This document shows positions 6,334 through 11,765 of a stretch of DNA of 35,290 bases, in pieces (the stretch's first letter is position 1; each line of letters opens with the position of its first letter). The notes beneath the pieces were generated by a model that was not told the origin of the DNA, searched no databases, and worked only from the letters and a program-made list of their open reading frames with translations. Origin of the DNA: a virus. The DNA lies in IMG/VR virus record IMGVR_UViG_3300025110_000052, positions 1-35,290 of that record. One strand, written 5' to 3'. The position numbers were made by a program, and so were the translations under genes.

Positions 6334-6513
6334 ATGACTTCTTCTTCACTTTCTCAAATGCCATATCATCCTCTACTTAAAGAGGCGAAGCAAATGAGAG
6401 AAAGCTTAAACGAGACTCAAGGATTACAAGCCAAGTTAAACCGCCAAGAAAAAGCAACTACATTTTTGTTTTACGCCTTTGCGATTTCTCTTTCAGCCGC
6501 CTTTATCTTTTAA
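6334..6513 (+). CDS. Small single-span membrane protein (59 residues)
   Basis: This ORF is short but bracketed by a near-consensus promoter and a terminator. The N-terminal two thirds are polar (MTSSSLSQMPYHPLLKEAKQ ... LNRQEKA) and the C-terminus is one hydrophobic segment, TTFLFYAFAISLSAAFIF, ending at the stop. This is the layout of a tail-anchored membrane peptide. It could act on the host envelope or be a small holin-like or exclusion protein; the sequence does not decide. Predicted leader is about 30 bases with no clear Shine-Dalgarno. Confidence 0.65.
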   Translation: MTSSSLSQMPYHPLLKEAKQMRESLNETQGLQAKLNRQEKATTFLFYAFAISLSAAFIF

Positions 6514-6521
6514 TTACCGCG

Positions 6522-6544
6522 CCCCCTTTCTCTAGGGGGTTTTT
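6522..6544 (+). terminator. Rho-independent terminator
   Basis: CCCCCT (6522-6527) pairs with AGGGGG (6534-6539) around a six-base loop, followed by TTTTT (6540-6544). It closes the single-gene unit 6268-6513. Confidence 0.8.
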
Positions 6545-6564
6545 ATTTCTTCGCTTTTATATCA

Positions 6565-6759
6565 ATGATTACTATGAAAAAACTAAGTCAAGAAACAAGA
6601 AACAAGATCTTCAAAAGATGTAAAATTTCAATATTTTTAGGTGATGCTTCTGTTGGCTATGACTATTTGAAACTTGATGATGAAAGTCTTTTAAACAGCT
6701 ACGGATGGCTTCTCGAAAATTGGGATGAAAGCCTTGATTCGATCCCTGTTGACGATTAA
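6565..6759 (+). CDS. Small acidic hypothetical protein
   Basis: The product is 64 residues (or 61 from the ATG at 6574): a basic N-terminus (MKKLSQETRNKIFKRCK) and an acidic C-terminus (SLLNSYGWLLENWDESLDSI). No membrane segment. It has no obvious promoter of its own beyond read-through of the terminator at 6522. Function unknown; size and charge are those of phage early inhibitors, but that is only a guess. Confidence 0.55.
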   Translation: MITMKKLSQETRNKIFKRCKISIFLGDASVGYDYLKLDDESLLNSYGWLLENWDESLDSIPVDD

Positions 6760-6766
6760 TCCCAAC

Positions 6767-6838
6767 GTCGGGGAGCCTGCAATAAAACACCCGTGAGGGA
6801 AATACAAGGCACGTAATTGGCGTGATCCATCCCCCGAC
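6767..6838 (+). ncRNA. Candidate structured RNA: three-way junction of tRNA size
   Basis: A perfect 7-bp stem, GTCGGGG (6767-6773) with CCCCGAC (6832-6838), encloses 58 bases. Inside, GCCT (6775-6778) pairs with AGGC (6807-6810) and is capped by CCC-GTGA-GGG (6790-6799); next to it CACG (6810-6813) pairs with CGTG (6821-6824). No U-run follows, so it is not a simple terminator. Overall length is 72 bases, but there is no T-loop (TTCRANY) and no proper anticodon arm. It lies between two small genes, upstream of the promoter at 6868. It could be a riboswitch, ribozyme or RNA-end stabiliser. Confidence 0.5.
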
Positions 6839-6867
6839 ATTTCAATTGTTAATTAATTGTTACTATG

Positions 6868-6897
6868 TAGACGTAGGGGTCAACCCCAGTATATAAT
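6868..6897 (+). promoter_or_regulatory. Promoter with GGGTCAACCC operator
   Basis: A consensus -10 TATAAT (6892-6897) sits 18 bases after TAGACG (6868-6873). The operator GGGTCAACCC (6877-6886) fills the spacer and extends to GGGGTCAACCCC. The companion element CTATGTAGACGTA (6863-6875) overlaps the -35, and the 16-mer TACTATGTAGACGTAG here differs by one base from one upstream of the small terminase gene. Confidence 0.8.
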
Positions 6898-6927
6898 TAG
6901 AACATACACAAAGAGGAGACTCTTCCA

Positions 6928-7089
6928 ATGAAAATTCAACTACAAGCTTTAGAAAACGGTTTCGGTGTTGTAGATGGCGGCAAAACTTCTCAGCAATTAA
7001 ACGGTTATCGCTTTACTGTTGTTCGTTTTGAAGACAACGCCGTTTACCACTTCGCAACTACTAAGCAAATTAAAGAACTTTGGAAATAA
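6928..7089 (+). CDS. 53-residue hypothetical protein
   Basis: The ORF begins MKIQLQALENGFGVVDGGKT and ends TTKQIKELWK. It has a strong ribosome site (AGAGGAG, 6912-6918), a consensus -10 and operator upstream, and a terminator six bases after the stop, so it is a complete, independently controlled transcription unit despite its size. The composition (alternating hydrophobic residues, YRFTVVRFEDNAVYHF) suggests a small beta-rich fold. Being under the putative repressor's operator, it is a candidate host-takeover peptide. Confidence 0.75.
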   Translation: MKIQLQALENGFGVVDGGKTSQQLNGYRFTVVRFEDNAVYHFATTKQIKELWK

Positions 7090-7094
7090 CACCT

Positions 7095-7116
7095 GAGCCG
7101 AAAGGCTCTTTTTTTT
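7095..7116 (+). terminator. Rho-independent terminator
   Basis: GAGCC (7095-7099), GAAA tetraloop, GGCTC (7104-7108), then eight T's (7109-7116). It ends the 6868-7089 unit. Confidence 0.92.
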
Positions 7117-7130
7117 GTCTGTTAATATTG

Positions 7131-7184
7131 TGGGCCAGCCAACCTTTCTCACTGGTGATGGGGAACACTCCAAACGCTGACCCA
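7131..7184 (+). ncRNA. Second candidate structured RNA
   Basis: TGGGCCAGC (7131-7139) pairs with GCTGACCCA (7176-7184) with one C-A mismatch. Inside are TGGGGAACACTCCA (7159-7172), a 5-bp hairpin with one G-T pair, and a small TCACTGGTGA hairpin (7149-7158). The element lies after a terminator and before a TTGACA at 7204, without a convincing ORF. Strand is not certain. Weaker than the 6767 element. Confidence 0.3.
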
Positions 7185-7231
7185 AACTAAAAATATCTCT
7201 ATATTGACAATACGCAAGCATAGTAAGTCTA

Positions 7232-7426
7232 ATGCGTCGCTTTTTAGATTGGTTAAGTTCAGGCTTCGTTTATCGCAGTCCTACGGATCGTGTAGAGGCA
7301 TGGCGGCGTAATGCGATGTATATGTCTAGTCGTCAGCTAAGGGACTTATCAGGTATATCCGCGCACTATTCAAAGGCAGTAATAATAAGTAGATATATCA
7401 ATGATGAAATGTCACATCTTAAGTAG
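7232..7426 (+). CDS. Small basic hypothetical protein
   Basis: The frame gives 64 residues, MRRFLDWLSSGFVYRS ... MSSRQLRDLSGISAHYSKAV ... INDEMSHLK. The SSRQLRDLSGISAHYSKA part resembles a small helix-turn-helix. Upstream, TTGACA (7204-7209) and TCTAAT (7228-7233, 18-base spacing) would place transcription start after 7232, in which case translation would begin at an internal ATG (7316) and the protein would be about 36 residues. No operator is present here. Confidence 0.5.
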   Translation: MRRFLDWLSSGFVYRSPTDRVEAWRRNAMYMSSRQLRDLSGISAHYSKAVIISRYINDEMSHLK

Positions 7427-7486
7427 AATAAATTTGTTGTTTACCCCCTTCGCAAGTATTAGCATTTTGGTTATTGGATAGCTATT

Positions 7487-7523
7487 AAACCCTTGGAGTT
7501 GTAGAGGACGCTAGGGGTTTTTT
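7487..7523 (+). terminator. Probable rho-independent terminator
   Basis: AAACCCT (7487-7493) pairs with AGGGGTTT (7513-7520, one bulge) over a loop of about 19 bases, followed by further T's to 7523. It ends the plus-strand small-gene run and could also serve the converging gene at 7529. Confidence 0.5.
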
Positions 7524-7528
7524 AGTGT

Positions 7529-7711
7529 CTACCTATTACGCCAATTCTTATTTCTTTGTGTCCCTTCAAGCGCTGCGATCTTCTGTTCTAGCAACGCTAC
7601 CCGCTTAAACAATGCCCTTACGTCCTTATCTTTCCTGTTAACAATAATGCTAAGGGTGAATAAGAAAATAGAGACTACGGCACCAATACAGGCGGCTATT
7701 ACTTCATTCAT
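7529..7711 (-). CDS. Small membrane protein with C-terminal coiled coil
   Basis: This 60-residue protein has one N-terminal membrane span (VIAACIGAVVSIFLFTLSIIV), then a charged helix with heptad character (DVRALFKRVALLEQKIAALEG) and a basic tail. Such a layout occurs in small phage holin/antiholin or spanin-like proteins, but no specific family is evident. It starts within an ATGA overlap with the gene upstream (7708-7711), so the two are co-translated. Confidence 0.6.
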   Translation of the reverse strand: MNEVIAACIGAVVSIFLFTLSIIVNRKDKDVRALFKRVALLEQKIAALEGTQRNKNWRNR

Positions 7712-7914
7712 TGGTTTCCTAGTAAGTTATTCCATTTTTCAGCAATTTCTTTTTCCTTATTGACTCTGTTTCTTATTTGTATCTCTACGCCTAAACCTGT
7801 AAACGTATTTGCGTGAGGATGTGACGGATTATTATGTCGTCCGTCTAAAAAATATAATTTCTCCATTAATTCAGTACGGGCTGCGTTCTCCCAGATAGAC
7901 AAGGGTTGACTCAT
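7708..7914 (-). CDS. Small hypothetical protein (cyanophage-like)
   Basis: From the ATG at 7914 the product is 68 residues: MSQPLSIWENAARTELMEKL, then YFLDGRHNNPSHPHANTFTG and a charged helix. A TTG at 7926 would add four residues. The 'LxxLFxLDGR-x-x-x-HP-x-H-x-x-x-TGL' pattern is one I associate with short proteins in marine cyanophages; function unknown. It is coupled to the membrane protein downstream by ATGA and is divergent from the 7971 gene. Confidence 0.6.
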   Translation of the reverse strand: MSQPLSIWENAARTELMEKLYFLDGRHNNPSHPHANTFTGLGVEIQIRNRVNKEKEIAEKWNNLLGNQ

Positions 7915-7939
7915 TACTACAAACAATTAGCTTAGGTAT
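7896..7939. promoter_or_regulatory. Degenerate operator and divergent promoter region
   Basis: TAGACAAGGGTTGACTCATT (7896-7915) closely matches the operator-bearing segment at 4101-4119, with one operator base changed (GGGTTGACTC at 7903-7912). TTAGCTTAGGTAT (7927-7939) is a degenerate copy of the companion motif, and its core GCTTAGGTATA matches 1543-1553. Part of the site lies in the start of the minus-strand gene. It probably serves the plus-strand gene at 7971, but a good -10 is not clear. Confidence 0.4.
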
Positions 7940-7970
7940 ATTACTATTACTGCGTAGCAAGTAAACGCTG

Positions 7971-8420
7971 ATGGCTGAACAACCAACAAAAACACCAGAG
8001 GAAACAAAAAAGAATCCTCTACAAAAGTTAAAAGAGGGGTTAGATGATAAAGAAGAACAAGCCGTCGTTATTACAACCCTAATAAAAATTGTCGTCTTAG
8101 GCTGGTCAGGAGCCATCCTCACATTAAATTACGTTTCCATCCCCGGAATACCTCAACAGAAAATAGATCCAACGTTCATAGCTTCAGTATTCACAGGAGT
8201 TCTCGCAAGTTTTAATATTACTACTGCGTCAAAAAAAGGTGATGGAACTTATAAAGCAGAAGAGGAAAAAAGAAAAGCAGAAGCCGCTAACGGTTCAGTA
8301 ACAACAATGAGATTTGAAACAGGGGTTAAAATTATTCCTATTCAACCAAGACAAGAACGTCTTGCCACTGACGAAATCACCCAACGTCCTATAGACCCAG
8401 AAACAGGCAAATTGACATGA
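7971..8420 (+). CDS. Two-span membrane protein, possible holin
   Basis: The 149-residue protein has a charged Lys/Glu-rich N-terminus of about 35 residues and two hydrophobic segments (residues about 38-58, VITTLIKIVVLGWSGAILTL, and about 67-88, FIASVFTGVLASFNITT). A long hydrophilic tail rich in Lys, Glu and Pro follows. Two spans plus charged ends is a class-II holin-like topology, and it heads a run of exported proteins, but no lysin gene is adjacent, so lysis is only one option. ATGA overlap at 8417 links it to the next gene. Confidence 0.55.
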   Translation: MAEQPTKTPEETKKNPLQKLKEGLDDKEEQAVVITTLIKIVVLGWSGAILTLNYVSIPGIPQQKIDPTFIASVFTGVLASFNITTASKKGDGTYKAEEEKRKAEAANGSVTTMRFETGVKIIPIQPRQERLATDEITQRPIDPETGKLT

Positions 8421-8917
8421 AACGACTACTAATCCCCTTTCTCCTTTTGGCTGCTAGTCCTGCAAATGCGAACTTTATTCATCGCATAACTACATCAGGT
8501 CAAACAAGCCTTGATAATGCCTTTTCAACTTCTGTGCGTGGGCCTAGTACTTACAGCGCATCAGGTACAAATATTCAAGTCTCTAGCGCTAATGGTTCAA
8601 CCTTCGGAGGGCTAAACGTTCAATCTGGTACTGCCGCGGCTGGTCATAAACTCGGAACTTACGCCGTACACACTGAGGGTTCAGCATGGTCTTTTGCTGA
8701 ATCGTTCCAGTTAGGCGACGCCATACCAAGTGCAACAACGGTTTCTAGCGGTACAGTTGGATCGCTGCCAGCATGGACAACGACTACGACGGGAGCTGGA
8801 GGCCATACACCGGGATCAATCACATTAACGTCTGAACATTTAGTTACAGGAACAGGCGGCGGGCCGGGTAGTGATGTTGTCTTGCAGACTGTATCTGAAT
8901 TAAGTGTCCTTAAATAA
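8417..8917 (+). CDS. Secreted Ser/Thr/Gly-rich protein, cyanophage type
   Basis: A clear Sec signal peptide (MKRLLIPFLLLAASPANA, cut before NF) is followed by FIHRITTSGQTSLD and a Ser/Thr/Gly-rich beta-type domain to residue 166. I recall this arrangement, including the 'AWSFAESFQLGDAIPSAT' block and the 'VSELSV' ending, in hypothetical proteins of marine cyanophages. It would be exported to the periplasm or cell surface; a structural role in the virion is also possible. Coupled to both neighbours by overlaps. Confidence 0.7.
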   Translation: MKRLLIPFLLLAASPANANFIHRITTSGQTSLDNAFSTSVRGPSTYSASGTNIQVSSANGSTFGGLNVQSGTAAAGHKLGTYAVHTEGSAWSFAESFQLGDAIPSATTVSSGTVGSLPAWTTTTTGAGGHTPGSITLTSEHLVTGTGGGPGSDVVLQTVSELSVLK

Positions 8918-9341
8918 GCTTTTACTTCTATTTCTGCTGTTAGGTGTTAAGGCAAATGCAAATGTTGTGACGCCTTCGTTCTCTTCAGGTACTTTAAATT
9001 CTAGGCAAGAGGTTAAATCTGTAGTAGTAGAAAATATCGTATCGGTTGATTATACAAGTGGGTACCAATACACCGTTTCAGGGACAGGGATAGAGCCTAT
9101 AAATGGTGACATGATTAGCCCTAAAGCAACTTTGTTAAATGCTCAAACAGTAGACGGGGTTACTTTTCAATGGACAGGCGTAGACGCATCAACAAAACCT
9201 GACTGGAAACTAACAACACCGGGGGGATCTTTTAATTTTTCCGAAAGCCTACTTGCTCCATCATTATCGAATGTCACCAACATCAATAGAACAACTACTA
9301 CTGAAAGCATCGTTGAAAGTGTAAGTGTTTTTCTACAATGA
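8904..9341 (+). CDS. Secreted hypothetical protein, cyanophage type
   Basis: GTG start at 8904, inside the end of the previous gene. Signal peptide MSLNKLLLLFLLLGVKANA, then VVTPSFSSGTLNSRQEVKS and a Ser/Thr-rich body with SFNFSESLLAPSLSNVTNIN and a VESVSVFLQ end. The order resembles the neighbouring secreted protein's cyanophage relatives. All three exported proteins overlap head to tail and are surely made together. Function unknown. Confidence 0.7.
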   Translation: MSLNKLLLLFLLLGVKANANVVTPSFSSGTLNSRQEVKSVVVENIVSVDYTSGYQYTVSGTGIEPINGDMISPKATLLNAQTVDGVTFQWTGVDASTKPDWKLTTPGGSFNFSESLLAPSLSNVTNINRTTTTESIVESVSVFLQ

Positions 9342-10015
9342 AAAAATATTATTTAATACTCTTACTTTTAACCTTTAATTGTAAACAAGTTAATGCTAAC
9401 TCTACTGTTGTCGCCTCTCCTTCCAGCTCTAGTCAAGGGTCAGTAGTTAACCAAGGTATTCAAGTCCAGACAGGCTCTTTTATGTATCAAGAATTAGGCG
9501 ACGGGATTAGATGCAGCGGTACAACGCTAACCGTTAACCCCTTTGTCGCAAATGTGAATAGTTGGAAAGATCCATATGAACCTTATTACATGGAAAATAT
9601 TTATGACGATTCAACTGATGGCGATGGAAATTTACTTAACCCCGGATCTGTCCTCTTTCAAAAACCCGTACGAACGGGACAACCCAAAAATAATTTATCT
9701 AGGAATTTTGGTATAACTGCGACTATTGCAATGCCATTAGATAGGGAAGCCGTTAAACGATGCAAACAAGCAATGCAAAAAAGAGTTGAATTTTTAGATA
9801 TGGCAGTCAAAGCAAAAAAATTAGATTATTCACTTAGTAGGCTTAAGCATTGCGCGGCTCAGAAAAAACTTGGCTATGTATTCGCAGAGGATAGCCCTAG
9901 CTTTGTTGTCTGCTCTGACGTCTTGCTTACTACGCCTAGCGGGGTATTAATTGAACACAAGCACTCTATCGATCACGTTGAGCCTTCCGACGTTCAGAAA
10001 CAGAAAGGGTCTTAG
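9338..10015 (+). CDS. Secreted or lipid-anchored hypothetical protein, cyanophage type
   Basis: Signal sequence MKKYYLILLLLTFNCKQVNA contains a Cys but no good lipobox, so a signal-peptidase I cut after NANA-like VNA is likelier. The mature 205 residues include SVVNQGIQVQTGSFMYQ, a RNFGITATIAMPLDR strand, a helix with KRCKQAMQKRVEFLDMAV and a Cys-rich C-terminal part (KHCAAQ, FVVCSDV). I recall this sequence order from cyanophage proteins of unknown function. Its 3' end overlaps the converging gene at 9966 by 50 bases. Confidence 0.7.
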   Translation: MKKYYLILLLLTFNCKQVNANSTVVASPSSSSQGSVVNQGIQVQTGSFMYQELGDGIRCSGTTLTVNPFVANVNSWKDPYEPYYMENIYDDSTDGDGNLLNPGSVLFQKPVRTGQPKNNLSRNFGITATIAMPLDREAVKRCKQAMQKRVEFLDMAVKAKKLDYSLSRLKHCAAQKKLGYVFAEDSPSFVVCSDVLLTTPSGVLIEHKHSIDHVEPSDVQKQKGS

Positions 10016-10769
10016 GTTTTTTACCACGTATAGCTAATAACTTCTTTGTTATTTTTTTACTAAATGATTTAACTTGTCCTTTGATTTTGCCCTGTAAGAA
10101 CTTTGCTAACGGTTGCCCAAAAGCCGTGACCATTACAACGGAAGTAGTAGCAATTAACGCCGTTGAAGCCAAAGTCGTAGGGGGCGGCACGTATGAATTA
10201 ATAACATCAAATAACGCTCTATCTTGATAAATAGTTTCACATAATTCACCGTTCTTTTCATAGCGTAAAACAACTTTATTCCCTAGCTTTGACGGTGCGC
10301 CGGGCGGGGGTGATCCGGGTCGTGGACAAGGTAATTCAAGTTTTGCTTGTTGATCTAAATTAAGATTTGATAGATCAGTATTAAAATCACTATCGCCGAA
10401 ATCTTCCCCGCTTTCTTCTTTTTTTTTCTCTTTTTTCTTTTGATTATTTGTTTCTGGAATATTACTTATTTGTGGGGTTAATATTGGTTTTTCTTCGACT
10501 TGTTCTTCTTGACCTGAAAGATCATCAACACTAAACGTAGGCATTTCAAAAACAGGCCCGTCGCAAATCAAAATATTGCCCTTTGGATCTTTATCAATTA
10601 AGCCTTTATTTCTAACCGTCCTAGTCCGAACGCAACCAGGCATACGAATTGCGGGGAATCCTTCAAACCGTATTTGATTAGTTAATGCTGGAATTATTGG
10701 GTTGCTTATCGTTTCATCAACTGACCAAGTAGGAACTTCTCTTACTTTTATTTCACGAATTTCTGTCAC
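9966..10769 (-). CDS. Membrane-anchored Pro/acidic protein, cyanophage type
   Basis: The protein has 267 residues: an N-terminal region with MPGCVRTRTVRNKGLIDKDP and LICDGPVFEMPTFSVDDL, an acidic/Lys linker (NNQKKKEKKKEESGEDFGD), a short Cys-containing strand pair (LRYEKNGELCETIY), a membrane segment around TLASTALIATTSVVMVTAFG, and a very basic C-terminus. This resembles cyanophage hypothetical proteins with a CV-x-R ... CDG N-terminus and C-terminal span. Last gene of the operon started at 11725; convergent with 9338-10015. Confidence 0.65.
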   Translation of the reverse strand: MTEIREIKVREVPTWSVDETISNPIIPALTNQIRFEGFPAIRMPGCVRTRTVRNKGLIDKDPKGNILICDGPVFEMPTFSVDDLSGQEEQVEEKPILTPQISNIPETNNQKKKEKKKEESGEDFGDSDFNTDLSNLNLDQQAKLELPCPRPGSPPPGAPSKLGNKVVLRYEKNGELCETIYQDRALFDVINSYVPPPTTLASTALIATTSVVMVTAFGQPLAKFLQGKIKGQVKSFSKKITKKLLAIRGKKPKTLSVSERRKAQRDR

Positions 10770-10772
10770 TAA

Positions 10773-11297
10773 TTAACAATCAACAAAATCGCCGCCTATA
10801 TCTTTCCCAATCTGTGAAGCTTTCCTTTGTGCTACTGAATTAGCTAACCAACCCACTACAGGCAAACCAGAAAGGAAACCAGATGCAGGAGTAGACGAAA
10901 TTAACGCGCCGCCAACTATCTCCCCTTGTGATTCAGCGCTGCCTTTATCTTTGATGCACTGCAAATAAGCAGATGTTAGTTTTGCATTATCTACAGGGTG
11001 ATGGGCAATATATTCTTTTCTTGTGTAGTCAGTCTTACCGTTCCATTTTGATTTTTCACTACTAAATAAAACCGTCTTAGGTTGGTGCATGTTATGGGTG
11101 ATCGTTAAATCTAATTTCTCCCCGTCTTTGCTATATCGCATTTGTGATGCGCTGTTTTCTGTCGTGGCCAATCGGGCTAAATCGAACGGGGCTGAACCTC
11201 CTGACTTTGATAGCAGAGTTAACGAGAAAAAATTGCTACCGATTAAACCAGCCGATAGCAGAATCGTTAGATATGGAAATTCAGAACGGTAGGACAT
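10773..11297 (-). CDS. Membrane/exported hypothetical protein
   Basis: The start is placed at ATG 11297 (MSYRSEFPYLTILLSAGLIG), because it overlaps the stop region of the upstream gene in the usual coupled fashion; the longer frame to 11348 adds 17 basic residues that overlap another gene. Residues 9-29 form a membrane span or signal anchor. The rest is soluble, with a Gly-rich hydrophobic C-terminal part (SGFLSGLPVVGWLANSVAQ) that may be a second membrane-associated helix. 174 residues; function unknown. Belongs to the cyanophage-like cassette. Confidence 0.6.
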   Translation of the reverse strand: MSYRSEFPYLTILLSAGLIGSNFFSLTLLSKSGGSAPFDLARLATTENSASQMRYSKDGEKLDLTITHNMHQPKTVLFSSEKSKWNGKTDYTRKEYIAHHPVDNAKLTSAYLQCIKDKGSAESQGEIVGGALISSTPASGFLSGLPVVGWLANSVAQRKASQIGKDIGGDFVDC

Positions 11298-11475
11298 TAC
11301 CTGTTGCCTTTGGCAATGGTGGTTTAATACTGCTTTGTATATTCTCAATCACTTGATCTTGAATCGTAAAAAGCATATCGTTCACAAACTTTGTTCGTTG
11401 TGAGAAAACGAAAGCCCCGCCACCAATGAGACCAATTAAGACCCCAGTGTTTACGAATGTAAGTATTCTGATCAT
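11281..11475 (-). CDS. Small single-span membrane protein
   Basis: 64 residues: MIRILTFVNTGVLIGLIGGG is a hydrophobic N-terminal anchor, then RTKFVNDMLFTIQDQVIENI, a helix, and a short KPPLPKATGNVLPF tail. The 'MR-LTF-N-GVL' start and 'P-TTG' end recall small cyanophage proteins. ATGA overlap with the upstream coiled-coil gene at 11472-11475, and its end overlaps the next gene. Confidence 0.65.
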   Translation of the reverse strand: MIRILTFVNTGVLIGLIGGGAFVFSQRTKFVNDMLFTIQDQVIENIQSSIKPPLPKATGNVLPF

Positions 11476-11675
11476 TCTTTTACAATCCCTGCCTGCGAAT
11501 CAACCTCATCTAATATTTCTTTTTGTATTTGGCTAAGTCTTTCGTTTGTTGGCTTTAACTTTTCCTCTGCTTCTTTTGTTATTGCTTTAATTTGTGCATC
11601 TGCTTCTTTTACAATCTCATTTGCTTGTTTTGTTAAAGTGTCTTTCTCTTGTGCTAATTGATTTAAGTCAGCCAT
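11472..11675 (-). CDS. Small coiled-coil protein
   Basis: 67 residues that are almost entirely one charged helix (LNQLAQEKDTLTKQANEIVK ... LSQIQKEILDEVDSQAGIVKE) with a proline break near KLKPTNE. It is the first gene of the leftward operon behind the promoter at 11698-11725, translation-coupled to the membrane protein. It could pair with that protein as a soluble partner. Function unknown. Confidence 0.65.
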   Translation of the reverse strand: MADLNQLAQEKDTLTKQANEIVKEADAQIKAITKEAEEKLKPTNERLSQIQKEILDEVDSQAGIVKE

Positions 11676-11697
11676 TGAATTGTATTAACTACGTCTA

Positions 11698-11725
11698 AGT
11701 ATAAGGTCTACCCCCAATATGTCAA
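11698..11725 (-). promoter_or_regulatory. Leftward promoter with near-consensus operator
   Basis: TTGACA (11725-11720), 16-base spacer, TATACT (11703-11698). The plus-strand operator AGGTCTACCC (11704-11713, one mismatch at its edge) fills the spacer. The companion TACGTCTAAGTAT (11690-11702) overlaps the -10. It drives the operon 11675 to 9966. Confidence 0.75.
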
Positions 11726-11765
11726 AGCAGCAATTCTATCCCTGACCTGTTCGGCCAGCACTAAG

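Noticed and set aside
6767-6838. tRNA gene
   Set aside because: Right length and a 7-bp acceptor-like stem, but no T-loop TTCRANY, no D-arm and no 7-base anticodon loop.
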